Shown in pieces: positions 27,745 to 37,230 of a stretch of DNA of 64,000 bases (the stretch's first letter is position 1; the number at the start of each line of letters is the position of its first letter). The stretch lies in the NCBI RefSeq assembly GCF_900108085.1, contig NZ_FNVR01000007.1, positions 1-64,000 of the forward strand. The letters are read 5' to 3'. Source of the DNA: Algoriphagus boritolerans DSM 17298 = JCM 18970 (GTDB lineage Bacteria; Bacteroidota; Bacteroidia; Cytophagales; Cyclobacteriaceae). The notes under the pieces are model-generated. The model searched no databases. It was given only the letters and a program-made list of their open reading frames with translations, and was not told the DNA's origin. The position numbers and the translations under genes were made by a program.

Positions 27745-27781
27745 AAAAAATAAGCCGAAGCGTTCATCTTCGGCTCTTTTT
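27745..27781 (-). terminator. Terminator of the Mrp-NifU-protease unit
   Basis: Read on the minus strand, a 7-bp GC-rich stem (GCCGAAG / CTTCGGC, 7-nt loop) flanked by A and T runs, with TTATTTTTT following it. It sits 6 bp beyond the M43 protease stop codon. Confidence 0.85.
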
Positions 27782-27786
27782 TAAGA

Positions 27787-30700
27787 TCAATTAATAAGCA
27801 ATCGCTTCATTTCTTGCAATGTATCACTGCTGATTCGAATGATATAAACCCCTGATCGGAATAATTCTGTGCTGAACGTGTAGGTCTGGTTGAGAGTCCC
27901 GGGATAATCCACTTCATGAACAATAGCCCCTGTAGCGGAAATGATTTGAATGGTGATATTTTCGCGATCGGGAAGATTGAATGCTAGACTAAAGTAATCT
28001 CTGGCAGGGTTAGGATACAATACCGTCGAACCTTGAGCCGGAATTACGGGGTCGGGATTTGCATTGAGGAAGAGTTCCAGATTATCCAGATAAACCGGAT
28101 CGTTTTCATTTCCTGTGATTTCCAAAACAAAGGCCAATCTCACGGCCAGCGCCTCAGAACCGGCAAAGTCACTTAGGTTGGCATATTTACGGCTGTAATC
28201 TCCCGGACTATTCGGATTAGCTTCTCCTGCCGTGACAGTAGCTAATTCCTGACCACTTGCCATCCAGACGGTATCGTAATTTAATCCTCCATCCCTGCTT
28301 GCCAATAAGGATAGCTTGGTACTTGGGTTCACTTGACCGGCTGCCAGATCAAAGAAAATACTGGCTTGTCGGCTTCCTGACAGATTGAAGACCGGACTGC
28401 CTAACCAATAAGAGTTTCCGTCTAATCCATTTTCCAGTCGGGTGGCATTATTTACCCCTGAACCGTTTGCAATGGGAGTTATAGTCCAAGTTTGTAAGTC
28501 ATTTTCAGGATTAATCGCAGTCCAGGGAGTTAGTGTGGTGCTACTATTGAAATTTTGACGCCATGGAACGAGCACAGATTCGGTAGCTTCAAGATGATAG
28601 CGACCAACTGCAATAGATAATGTTGGGTTTTGATCAAAATTTGGCTCACTCACAGAAAATCGCAATCTATTTTTGCCATTGAAGGTAGACTTGTTGATGT
28701 CCAAATCCAGTTGTTCTTCGGGGGCCAAAGTTATTTCAGATACCAAATAAGTCTCCGGTAAATTGGAATTAGTAGTTCTGGTTAACAGGAATTTATTTAG
28801 AGACAGGTTCCCGGTATTGGTAACTCGGATCACTTCCTCTTCATGGTCGCCTGAACTGATAGCAGTTGGGTTCAAAATTTCTTCTACCCTGATTCCATAT
28901 CGCAGTTCCTCGGAGGGTAAAATTCGGATATTTCTGAGAAAAATATTATTACCGTATGAGTTTCTTGCAGTGATGGAAACACGCACTTTCCCCAAGGATT
29001 GGAAATCGCTCAGATTGAATATTTCCGTTCTGAATTGCTCATTGGAAGTAGGGATAAACTCATCTAGTGTAGGAGGGGAGGTTTCGAGCCTTGGTCCTGA
29101 TTTTTGATAGTTTACATCCACTAAATCAAAGTTGGATCCACAGTCCTCAGACACTGAAATGATCAATTCATCCTGATAGCCGGGTTGATCGTAAGGCGCA
29201 TGAGCAACCTCAAAAACCAATTGCGAATTGGGATATTTAGTAAGATCTAGGATAGGCGAAATGAGATAATCCAACTCGCCGATTCCTTCATATTCGAAAT
29301 GTCTGATATACACGGACTGCTGCGCCTCACCTCCGATGAAAATAGTCCTTCTTTCCCAAGTAAATGCTTGATCAGGATTGCTAATTACCCAATCACTTGG
29401 GAAGTTTTGGATATCAAAAGTGTAAGGCAAATCGATTTCACCCTGAAGTACCGGATTGGATAGTTTGGAATTGTTCTCTGAATTTTGATCAGCCTGATTG
29501 TTGACCTGGGTGATGCGGAATTCCACTTCATTATCTCCAGGGTCTAATTGAGTAGTAGCGAAGGTCAAGATGGCAGTTTCGCCTGTTTCGAGGTTTAGGG
29601 AGAAATTTTTATTTTCTACAATTGTTCCATTTTTGATATACTCGATTCGCGCTGAAGTGACGGTCATGGAGCCCGCGTTTTGAACTTCTATTTCGGGAGT
29701 AATAATCAAATCACAAATTGCATCCACGGGCTGAATAATCCGGTTAAGCGACAAATCAAGATCCAGCAATTGGGGTTCTTGAGTAGCTCTGTTGTTTACC
29801 AAGGTCACCCTCCGCGGACTATTTTCCAAAACCACATTAAATCGTTCGACCTGACCCCGAGTGAACAAATTCATACATGCATCCGGGGTATAATCCATGT
29901 AATTTTGGATCATGTCATTCGAGCCACATGAAAACCTACTTGGGTTGGCATTGCAGGTGCTGTTGGAATTGTCTTGCTCGGGAGTGTCAGTCACAAAATC
30001 ATCAACCCCACATCCTCCATCTCCCCAAATATGCCTTAGGCCAAAATAATGGCCAACTTCATGCGTGGCTGTCCTGCCTAAGGACGAGGAGGTTGCATTT
30101 CCTCCAACTCCGAAAAAACGGTAATCGATAGTGACTCCATCGATGATCGCCGGGGTGGGTGAGAAATTCAAACCGGGTAAATCAGAGATCGGAAATGACG
30201 CATATCCAATAAATGGCTGAACCAAAGGAACTACATAGATATTCATGTATTCTGCTGGATTCCATTGACTTAATTGGCCAATCAGAACAGCATCAGAATT
30301 GGGATCATAGGAATTTTTGGTACCCTGAAGTCTTACAATTCCATTGGTAGGAAAACCATTCGGGTCCTGCTTGGCCAAGACAAACGCTATGTCGGCATCT
30401 GCAGCTACAGGGAGAAACTCAGCCGGAGTCCGAACGGCGTCCGCATTAAGCCTTCGGAAGTCCTCATTTAAAATTCTGATCTGTTCGAAGATTTGAGAAT
30501 CGGGAATATTAGCCCCTGAACCAAGGGGAGTTCCATTATGAATTACGTGGACGACTACAGGGATCAGTCTGGGGCCTTCAAGGGTTTTTGCAAGAGGTAT
30601 ATTTCTGGTTCTTCTGTCCGTTATTTTTTGGTCGATCCAATCTTCAAAAAATGATTTGGAACCAAAATAGCCCATCTCTTTCTCGATTTTTGATTCGATC

Positions 30701-30867
30701 AGCGTATGAGCACACTTCTCTGAATGAGAATGGGACGCCGAGAAACCAAAGACTTGGGGTTGATCAATTGCTGTAGGAGTGATTTTCTGACCGAAAGAAG
30801 CGATAGAAAAGAATAAAAATCCTTTCAGAAAAAAAAGTACACCAAAAAACTGTAAGCCTTTTCTCAT
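27787..30867 (-). CDS. Secreted M43-family zinc metalloprotease with T9SS sorting domain
   Basis: 1026 residues. A signal peptide (~1-26) precedes a propeptide-like region and a pappalysin/cytophagalysin-type catalytic domain with H269-E-x-x-H273-x-x-G-L-x-H279 and a downstream CxxxP/MDY-turn region (IQNYMDYTPDACMNLFT). Beta-sandwich modules follow, including CARDB-like (~370-465) and two jelly-roll segments (~470-620, ~760-940), then a C-terminal type A sorting domain (STVLYPNPARDYFSLAF... EMKRLLIN). It is an exported extracellular protease. Only 13 bp separate it from nifU, an unexpected operon partner. Confidence 0.9.
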   Translation of the reverse strand: MRKGLQFFGVLFFLKGFLFFSIASFGQKITPTAIDQPQVFGFSASHSHSEKCAHTLIESKIEKEMGYFGSKSFFEDWIDQKITDRRTRNIPLAKTLEGPRLIPVVVHVIHNGTPLGSGANIPDSQIFEQIRILNEDFRRLNADAVRTPAEFLPVAADADIAFVLAKQDPNGFPTNGIVRLQGTKNSYDPNSDAVLIGQLSQWNPAEYMNIYVVPLVQPFIGYASFPISDLPGLNFSPTPAIIDGVTIDYRFFGVGGNATSSSLGRTATHEVGHYFGLRHIWGDGGCGVDDFVTDTPEQDNSNSTCNANPSRFSCGSNDMIQNYMDYTPDACMNLFTRGQVERFNVVLENSPRRVTLVNNRATQEPQLLDLDLSLNRIIQPVDAICDLIITPEIEVQNAGSMTVTSARIEYIKNGTIVENKNFSLNLETGETAILTFATTQLDPGDNEVEFRITQVNNQADQNSENNSKLSNPVLQGEIDLPYTFDIQNFPSDWVISNPDQAFTWERRTIFIGGEAQQSVYIRHFEYEGIGELDYLISPILDLTKYPNSQLVFEVAHAPYDQPGYQDELIISVSEDCGSNFDLVDVNYQKSGPRLETSPPTLDEFIPTSNEQFRTEIFNLSDFQSLGKVRVSITARNSYGNNIFLRNIRILPSEELRYGIRVEEILNPTAISSGDHEEEVIRVTNTGNLSLNKFLLTRTTNSNLPETYLVSEITLAPEEQLDLDINKSTFNGKNRLRFSVSEPNFDQNPTLSIAVGRYHLEATESVLVPWRQNFNSSTTLTPWTAINPENDLQTWTITPIANGSGVNNATRLENGLDGNSYWLGSPVFNLSGSRQASIFFDLAAGQVNPSTKLSLLASRDGGLNYDTVWMASGQELATVTAGEANPNSPGDYSRKYANLSDFAGSEALAVRLAFVLEITGNENDPVYLDNLELFLNANPDPVIPAQGSTVLYPNPARDYFSLAFNLPDRENITIQIISATGAIVHEVDYPGTLNQTYTFSTELFRSGVYIIRISSDTLQEMKRLLIN

Positions 30868-30880
30868 TAAATCAAATTAA

Positions 30881-31129
30881 TCAGACGACGGTAAGGTTAA
30901 CAGCTTCAACACGTATGATTTCTGGAATCGCACGCATGATTGCTTCTTCTACTCCTGCTTTTAAAGTCATGGAAGACATAGGGCATGATCCGCAGTTACC
31001 CGTCATTTCTATTTTTAGAACCAGATCTTCTGTCAGTTCTACGATGCGCACATTTCCTCCATCTGCTTCCAGATAAGGTCTAATCGTATCAAGTGCAAAT
31101 TCAATTCTCTCTCTGAGTCCAGCTTCCAT
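30881..31129 (-). CDS. NifU C-terminal-domain Fe-S scaffold/carrier protein
   Basis: 82 residues, one NifU C-terminal (Nfu) domain: IRPYLEADGGNVRIVEL and the cluster-binding C-x-x-C in GNCGSCPMSS. It carries 4Fe-4S clusters to target proteins. It lies 5 bp after the Mrp ATPase gene, the usual partner in cluster delivery. Length matches stand-alone Nfu proteins. Confidence 0.93.
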   Translation of the reverse strand: MEAGLRERIEFALDTIRPYLEADGGNVRIVELTEDLVLKIEMTGNCGSCPMSSMTLKAGVEEAIMRAIPEIIRVEAVNLTVV

Positions 31130-31134
31130 TTTAT

Positions 31135-32229
31135 TTATGCTTTTACTTCTACTATGGATGTTTTTTGAATTGATGCGTTTCGGATGGCTACTTGTCGTGC
31201 TACAGATTCTGCCAATTCCATGTAAGCATCTTTGGTTAATCCGTTTTTCAAGACGGCCGGATATCCCGTATCTCCACTTTCTCGGATACTTTGTACAATG
31301 GGTACTTCTCCTAAGAACGGTACATCATATTTTTCGGCTAACTTTTTACCTCCCTCTTTGCCGAAAATGTAATATTTGTTTCCCGGTAATTCTTCGGGTG
31401 AAAAATAAGCCATATTTTCTATAACACCTAAGATGGGAACGTTAATTTGTGGCTGTCTAAACATAGATAAACCCTTGTTGGCGTCGGCTAAAGCAACTTT
31501 TTGAGGAGTGGTCACAATAACTGCACCAGTCACTGGGACTGTTTGCACCATGGTGAGGTGAATATCTGAAGTCCCGGGAGGTAAATCTATCAGTAAATAG
31601 TCCAGCTCACCCCACTCGACATCCGTAATAAATTGTCTCAGTGCGGAACTGGCCATAGGACCTCTCCACACCACTGCGCTGTCAGTAGGTGTCAAAAAAC
31701 CGATTGACATCAGTTTGACTCCATATTGGGTAATCGGGATGATGATGTTCTTTTCTCCGACCTTTTTTACAGAAGGCTGTTCACCTTCTACATTGAACAT
31801 GAGCGGTACCGAAGGACCTGAAATATCAGCATCAATAAGCCCTACTTTTGCTCCTAATTGTGCCAAGGCAACGGCAAGATTCACAGCTGTGGTGGACTTT
31901 CCTACCCCTCCTTTGCCTGAGGCAATCGCAATTATGTTTTTTACTTCAGGCAAAATAGGACCTGCATCCCGCATAGTTGTCACTTGGGAGGTCATAAAAA
32001 TATCCCACTCCCAGTCACTGCCGTGGTCCTGTTCGAGCACTTCGAGGCAGTTGTTTTTAATTACTTCTTTGAGTGGACATGCCGGGGTGGTGAGGACTAC
32101 TTTGAAACTCACTTTTTTACCTTCAATATGAATTCCCTGGATCATGCCCAAAGTCACTAAATCGCGTTTGAGATCAGGGTCTTGTACTTTTGATAGTGAT
32201 TTTCTTATCGATTCTGCAGTCAATTGCAT
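31135..32229 (-). CDS. apbC: Mrp/ApbC-type Fe-S cluster carrier ATPase
   Basis: 364 residues from ATG 32229; a GTG at 32250 is an alternative start 21 nt upstream. An N-terminal MIP18/DUF59 domain (~1-85: VQDPDLKRDLVTLGMI) precedes a P-loop ATPase with deviant Walker A GKGGVGKST near residue 107, switch LIDADISGPS and Walker B LLIDLPPGTSD. Such proteins bind and transfer 4Fe-4S clusters. In operon with the Nfu carrier and, oddly, an extracellular protease. Divergent from dnaG across ~160 bp. Confidence 0.92.
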   Translation of the reverse strand: MQLTAESIRKSLSKVQDPDLKRDLVTLGMIQGIHIEGKKVSFKVVLTTPACPLKEVIKNNCLEVLEQDHGSDWEWDIFMTSQVTTMRDAGPILPEVKNIIAIASGKGGVGKSTTAVNLAVALAQLGAKVGLIDADISGPSVPLMFNVEGEQPSVKKVGEKNIIIPITQYGVKLMSIGFLTPTDSAVVWRGPMASSALRQFITDVEWGELDYLLIDLPPGTSDIHLTMVQTVPVTGAVIVTTPQKVALADANKGLSMFRQPQINVPILGVIENMAYFSPEELPGNKYYIFGKEGGKKLAEKYDVPFLGEVPIVQSIRESGDTGYPAVLKNGLTKDAYMELAESVARQVAIRNASIQKTSIVEVKA

Positions 32230-32389
32230 TGCTTTCTCTAAATTTTTCACAAGTTACTTTAAGAATGTGGGTTTCTAAAACCACATGCTAGTCTAGTGAT
32301 TGTGAAACTCAGCGCTCTTGTAAATAGTTCTCGATTTTGTCCTTCTTAATCTAATCTCAGCGCTTAACTTTGTTTCAATTCGCTTCCTG

Positions 32390-34324
32390 ATGATAAGTAA
32401 ATTGACCTCTGACAAAGTAAAAGAACGCGCCGACATCGTCGAGGTAGTGGGAGACTATGTGCCGCTGAAAAAAAAGGGACAGAATATGTGGGCTTGTTGC
32501 CCATTTCATGGAGAAAAGTCACCTTCATTTTCTGTTTCACCGTCCAAACAGATTTACAAATGTTTCGGATGTGGCAAAGCCGGGGATTCGATCCAGTTTG
32601 TGATGGACATCGAGGGAGTTGGCTTTCAGGAAGCGATTCGTCATCTAGCAGGGAAGTACGGTATAGAAGTCGAGGAAGACGAGGCCCGCACACCTGAGCA
32701 AAATCTCGAGCAAAATGAACGGGAAAGCCTATTTATTGCCTTGAATTTTGCCAAGGATTTTTTTGTAAAAAATCTCCAGACTGAAGAGGGGAGGGCGATT
32801 GGTCTTAGCTATTTCAAAGAAAGGGGATTTAACCCGCAGATCATCGAAAAGTTTGATCTGGGCTATGCTATGGATGGCTGGGATTATTTTTTGAAAGCTG
32901 CCAAAGCAGCTGGTTTTGAAGAAGATATTTTGTTAAAAGCAGGGTTGATTCTTCAGAAAGAGGGAGATCCAAGTAGATTGTATGACCGTTTCCGTGGTCG
33001 GGTTACCTTTTCGATTCATAACATCAGCGGGAAGCCCATTGGATTTGGTGCTCGAATACTGACCAAAGACAAAAACCAACCCAAGTACATCAATTCTCCT
33101 GAGACCCCGATTTACCATAAAAGCGACGTGCTCTATGGGATGTTTCAGGCAAAGAAAGCCATTCGGGATTTTGATAACTGCTTTTTGGTGGAAGGATATA
33201 CCGATGTCATTTCGATGCATTTATCCGGGATCGAAAACGTTGTTTCCTCCTCAGGTACGTCTCTCACCGATGGGCAGATCAAATTGATCAAGCGTTTTAC
33301 CAATCAGGTGACAGTACTCTATGATGGTGATGCCGCTGGCATCAAGGCTTCCATTCGAGGGATTGATTTGTTGCTGGAAGGCGGGTTGAATGTCAAAGCG
33401 GTCGTTTTTCCCGATGGAGATGATCCGGACAGTTTTTCCAGAAAAGTAGGCTCACAGGCATTTCAGGATTACCTGAAGGAAAACAGTCGGGACTTTATCG
33501 GATTCAAGATTGGTTTGTATCAGGAAGAATTTGAGAAAAATCCCATCCGAAAGGCAGAAGTAATCCGGGAGATCGTTCAGAGCATAGGTAAAATTCCTGA
33601 TCCAATTATTCGTTCTGTCTATACCAAAGAGGCCTCGGGACTGCTTGAGATAGAAGAAGAAATCATTCATACGGAGCTGAATAAGTCTCTGATAAAGAGT
33701 CAAAAAGAGCACTTTCAGAAAGCAAAGGAAGAAGCTGAAGCAGAGGAGAAACTGGAGGAATTGGTCCCTTCCAAAAACCTGCTATCAGTAGAGGACACAC
33801 TCAGAATTCAGGAAAAAGAGACCATTCGTTTATTGCTGAATTACGGTTGGAAAAAGTTGGACGATGAAGACCTACACCTGTGTCACTATTTGATGTCTGA
33901 GACAGCTGACATCGTTTTTTTTACACCTGTCTATCAAAAGATTTTAAAAATTTATCGCGATAGCCTTTCCAATGGCACGATACCTACAACAGATTTTTTT
34001 GTCTCCTATTCCGATGCCGAGATTCGACAGGAAGTGATTGACTTGATTTCTCCGAGGCATGAGGTTTCAGTACATTGGCTTGATCGTCATCAGATTTTTA
34101 TTACTACCGAGTCAGATGATTTGGCGGGTACAGCCTTCAAGTCCATTTTGAGACTCAAAAGAAGATTAGTCCATAAAATGATGGATGAGGCAAAACAAAA
34201 AATCAAATCAGCCGAACATGAGCATTTTGATGCGGATAAGGTATATGAGCTTCAGCAGGTTTATTTTGAACTGAAAAAAGTCCAACTCCAAATTGACAAG
34301 GAACTCGGAATTGTAATCGGATAA
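32390..34324 (+). CDS. dnaG: DNA primase DnaG
   Basis: 644 residues. The N-terminal CHC2 zinc finger (CCPFHGEK... YKCFGCGKAGD, residues ~36-65) reads the template. The catalytic core and TOPRIM domain follow, with E in LVEGYTDVISMH and the D-x-D motif in LYDGDAAGIKA. The C-terminal helicase-interacting region (~450-644) is divergent, as usual. It makes RNA primers for DNA replication. The ATG at 32390 is followed at once by the conserved start of the family. Confidence 0.97.
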   Translation: MISKLTSDKVKERADIVEVVGDYVPLKKKGQNMWACCPFHGEKSPSFSVSPSKQIYKCFGCGKAGDSIQFVMDIEGVGFQEAIRHLAGKYGIEVEEDEARTPEQNLEQNERESLFIALNFAKDFFVKNLQTEEGRAIGLSYFKERGFNPQIIEKFDLGYAMDGWDYFLKAAKAAGFEEDILLKAGLILQKEGDPSRLYDRFRGRVTFSIHNISGKPIGFGARILTKDKNQPKYINSPETPIYHKSDVLYGMFQAKKAIRDFDNCFLVEGYTDVISMHLSGIENVVSSSGTSLTDGQIKLIKRFTNQVTVLYDGDAAGIKASIRGIDLLLEGGLNVKAVVFPDGDDPDSFSRKVGSQAFQDYLKENSRDFIGFKIGLYQEEFEKNPIRKAEVIREIVQSIGKIPDPIIRSVYTKEASGLLEIEEEIIHTELNKSLIKSQKEHFQKAKEEAEAEEKLEELVPSKNLLSVEDTLRIQEKETIRLLLNYGWKKLDDEDLHLCHYLMSETADIVFFTPVYQKILKIYRDSLSNGTIPTTDFFVSYSDAEIRQEVIDLISPRHEVSVHWLDRHQIFITTESDDLAGTAFKSILRLKRRLVHKMMDEAKQKIKSAEHEHFDADKVYELQQVYFELKKVQLQIDKELGIVIG

Positions 34325-34408
34325 AACCAAACTTTCTTTGGCTTGATCCGGTTCTACAGGGAAAACGCCTAACTTGCGCGAGAAACTATTATTCCAAAAA
34401 CTACCCCT

Positions 34409-35620
34409 GTGAAAAATTATCCCCTCGACCCAATAGAAGATGCCATTGAAGCCATCAAAAACGGTGAAGTAATCATTGTAGTAGATGATGAAGACCGTGA
34501 AAATGAAGGTGATTTTGTCTGTGCAGCCGAAAAAGTAACTCCAGAAATCGTCAATTTCATGGCCACTCACGGACGCGGATTGATCTGTGCTCCGCTGATT
34601 GAGGATAGGTGTGATCAGTTGGGACTGGAGTTGATGGTGGGTAATAATACGGCGGCATTTGAGACGCCTTTTACTGTATCGGTTGATCTGGTAGGGCACG
34701 GATGTACCACCGGGATTTCGGCTTCGGATCGAGCCAAGACTATTAAGGCGCTGATTGATGATTCAATTCATCCTTCTGAATTGGGCAAACCGGGACATAT
34801 TTTCCCACTCAAGGCAAAGCGGGGTGGCGTCCTTCGAAGAGCAGGTCACACCGAGGCAGCGATAGATTTTGCCAGATTGGCAGGACTGCCTCCTGCGGGT
34901 GTTTTGGTAGAGATCATGAACGAAGACGGATCCATGGCCCGGCTACCTGACTTGGTTAAAGTTGCTGAGCGCTTCAAATTGAAATTGGTATCTATAAAAG
35001 ACCTTATTGCTTATAGATTAAAAAATGAATCGCTAATCAAGCGGGAGATTGGTGTTGATTTACCGACTACTTGGGGCGATTTTGATTTGATCGCATTCAG
35101 GCAAACTAACACACAGGAAATTCACTTGGCGCTGATCAAAGGGACTTGGGAGCCCAACGAACCTGTTATGGTGCGGGTCCATTCTTCCTGTGTTACAGGT
35201 GATATTTTCGGAAGCTGTAGATGTGATTGTGGACCGCAACTGCATACTGCCATGGAGTTGGTAGAGAAAGAAGGTAAAGGCGTGGTGCTGTACATGAATC
35301 AAGAAGGCAGAGGAATCGGCCTAATCAATAAGCTCAAAGCCTACAAGTTACAGGAACAGGGGATGGATACCGTTCAGGCTAATCTTGCTTTGGGTTTCCC
35401 CATGGATAGCAGAGATTATGGTGTGGGTGCACAGATCTTACGCGATTTGGGAGTGAGTAAAATCCGACTTATTTCAAACAATCCTCAAAAAAGAGTTGGC
35501 TTGCTGGGATATGGTCTCGAAATCGTGGAGCAGATCCCAATCGAAATTAGACCCAATCCACACAACGAGAAATATCTCACTACCAAAAGAGATAAAATGG
35601 GCCACAACATCCTCAAGTGA
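34409..35620 (+). CDS. ribBA: RibBA: 3,4-dihydroxy-2-butanone-4-phosphate synthase / GTP cyclohydrolase II
   Basis: 403 residues from a GTG start; no closer ATG fits. The RibB half (~1-205) has [19 protein letters not shown] and [13 protein letters not shown]; the RibA half (~215-400) has the zinc Cys set in [17 protein letters not shown] and the GTP site NQEGRGIGL. The two activities supply both starting units of riboflavin synthesis. Length is normal for the fusion, and both halves keep their key residues. 84 bp downstream of dnaG, same strand, no terminator seen between. Confidence 0.96.
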   Translation: MKNYPLDPIEDAIEAIKNGEVIIVVDDEDRENEGDFVCAAEKVTPEIVNFMATHGRGLICAPLIEDRCDQLGLELMVGNNTAAFETPFTVSVDLVGHGCTTGISASDRAKTIKALIDDSIHPSELGKPGHIFPLKAKRGGVLRRAGHTEAAIDFARLAGLPPAGVLVEIMNEDGSMARLPDLVKVAERFKLKLVSIKDLIAYRLKNESLIKREIGVDLPTTWGDFDLIAFRQTNTQEIHLALIKGTWEPNEPVMVRVHSSCVTGDIFGSCRCDCGPQLHTAMELVEKEGKGVVLYMNQEGRGIGLINKLKAYKLQEQGMDTVQANLALGFPMDSRDYGVGAQILRDLGVSKIRLISNNPQKRVGLLGYGLEIVEQIPIEIRPNPHNEKYLTTKRDKMGHNILK

Positions 35621-35710
35621 CAGAAACTTGCTAACTTAATTGAGAGTCGGAAAATCATTTAAAAAAACCCAAATAACTTTCCATCGTTTATTCTTAGCAC
35701 AATAGTCACC

Positions 35711-36349
35711 ATGAAAAAGGCAATAATCACACTAAGCTTTGTTTTTCTGGGCGTGATAGCAGTCTTCGCTCAGAATAGCCAGTTTCCGTCACAAGTTTGG
35801 CACAAAGGAAATATATACCTTAATGATGGTTCAACACGATCAGGTCTTGTGAAATACGACTTGGATAATAATCTGGTACAACTCCAAAATGAAACCATAG
35901 AAACATTCACGGCTTCCAATGTCTCCAATTTTGAGATATTTGACGAAATCTTTGGTGGCATTCGAAGATTTTACAGCCTTCCCTATGCAATCAATGGGGA
36001 ATATGAGAGCCCAACTTTTTTTGAGGTACTCACTGAAGGCAACGACCTGGCACTGCTATGTAGAGAATATGTCGCCACGGATACCAGAGGCATGAATTAT
36101 TGGGGGCCAATGGGGATGAATCCGCTGTGGGGGCCTCAGAACAGCTTTGGGTATCGACTTGCTTTCAACTATTATTTCTTCAAAAATGGTCGTTTGCAGC
36201 GCTATAGTTTGAAAAAGAAAGACCTTTTTGCGCTACTTCCGGGTTACGATGATGAAATAGATCTTTTCATGCGAAAAAACAGACTTGAGCATGACAAGCG
36301 GGGGGATTTGCTTAGAATTACCGCCTACTACAACGAATTGAAGAATTAA
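35711..36349 (+). CDS. Secreted protein of unknown function
   Basis: 212 residues with a signal peptide (MKKAIITLSFVFLGVIAVFAQ). The mature part begins with a small beta-rich module in which a polar G-x-I-Y-L-x-D-G-S/T is followed by VKYDLDNNLVQL and VSNFEIFDEIFGG; this resembles a widespread Bacteroidota secreted family without known function. No catalytic motif or lipobox. It lies 5 bp before surE and is probably co-transcribed with it. Confidence 0.75.
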   Translation: MKKAIITLSFVFLGVIAVFAQNSQFPSQVWHKGNIYLNDGSTRSGLVKYDLDNNLVQLQNETIETFTASNVSNFEIFDEIFGGIRRFYSLPYAINGEYESPTFFEVLTEGNDLALLCREYVATDTRGMNYWGPMGMNPLWGPQNSFGYRLAFNYYFFKNGRLQRYSLKKKDLFALLPGYDDEIDLFMRKNRLEHDKRGDLLRITAYYNELKN

Positions 36350-36354
36350 TTTTT

Positions 36355-37140
36355 ATGTCCAAACCACTTATCCTCGTCTCCAATGACGATGGAATTACCT
36401 CCAAAGGTATCCGAGTATTAGTTTCAGTGATGAAAAAAATCGGGGACGTCGTAGTCGTTGCTCCAGACAGTCCGCAATCCGGAATGGGCCACGCCATTAC
36501 GATAGGAGAGACCCTGAGATTGTATGAAGAGGATATTTTTGAAGATGTCTTGGCTTTCAAGTCCAGCGGAACTCCAGCTGACTGTGTCAAGCTTGCCAAG
36601 CATTATGTCCTGAAGAACCGAACCCCCGACTTGATAGTCAGTGGGATCAATCATGGCTCCAATACATCTATATCTGTCTTATATTCAGGAACTATGTCGG
36701 CAGCGATCGAAGGAGCACTTGAAGGGTTGCCTTCTATTGGCTTCAGTTTATGTGACTATTCATCCAAGGCGGATTTTTCCCATGTGGAAGAGTGGGTTGA
36801 GAAAATTGCCCGTCAGGTCCTCGAAAAGGGAATTTCGAAAGGGGTAGCTTTGAATGTCAACTTTCCGCCCAAACAAAATGAGGCAATCAAAGGGGTCAAA
36901 GTTTGCCGTCAGGCAGATGCCAAGTGGCAGGAGGAGTTTGCAGAGCGCTATGATCCCACGGGTCGAAAATACTTCTGGATGGCAGGTAATTTTGTAAATT
37001 TTGACAAAGGTGAGGATAACGACGAATGGGCCATCGCAAATAATTACATTTCCATTGTACCCTGTCAATACGATCTCACAGCTCACCACGCAATAAAACA
37101 AATGAATAAAGATTGGGATTGGGAAAGTCTCCAATCCTGA
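36355..37140 (+). CDS. surE: 5'/3'-nucleotidase SurE
   Basis: 261 residues. SurE signatures: LVSNDDGITSKGI with the metal-binding Asp pair, VVVAPDSPQSGMGHAIT, SSGTPADCVKLA and VSGINHGSNTSISVLYSGTMSAAIEG. It is a metal-dependent phosphatase acting on nucleoside 5'- and 3'-monophosphates and is linked to stationary-phase survival in other bacteria. Full length. Follows the secreted unknown by 5 bp. Confidence 0.96.
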   Translation: MSKPLILVSNDDGITSKGIRVLVSVMKKIGDVVVVAPDSPQSGMGHAITIGETLRLYEEDIFEDVLAFKSSGTPADCVKLAKHYVLKNRTPDLIVSGINHGSNTSISVLYSGTMSAAIEGALEGLPSIGFSLCDYSSKADFSHVEEWVEKIARQVLEKGISKGVALNVNFPPKQNEAIKGVKVCRQADAKWQEEFAERYDPTGRKYFWMAGNFVNFDKGEDNDEWAIANNYISIVPCQYDLTAHHAIKQMNKDWDWESLQS

Positions 37141-37230
37141 TCGGGGCATTTTATGATTTTTCCTTTTGATATACATTATCTTGTCTCTGATAATCTTTAT
37201 TTTGCAGAGCATTTTGAATAAAAACGAATA

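Noticed and set aside
34325..34408. FMN riboswitch ahead of ribBA
   Set aside because: The 84-bp spacer is too short and lacks the conserved RFN helices.
34208..34699. 163-codon frame opposite dnaG and ribBA
   Set aside because: It lies wholly antisense to two well-recognised genes and their spacer, with a composition expected for a shadow.
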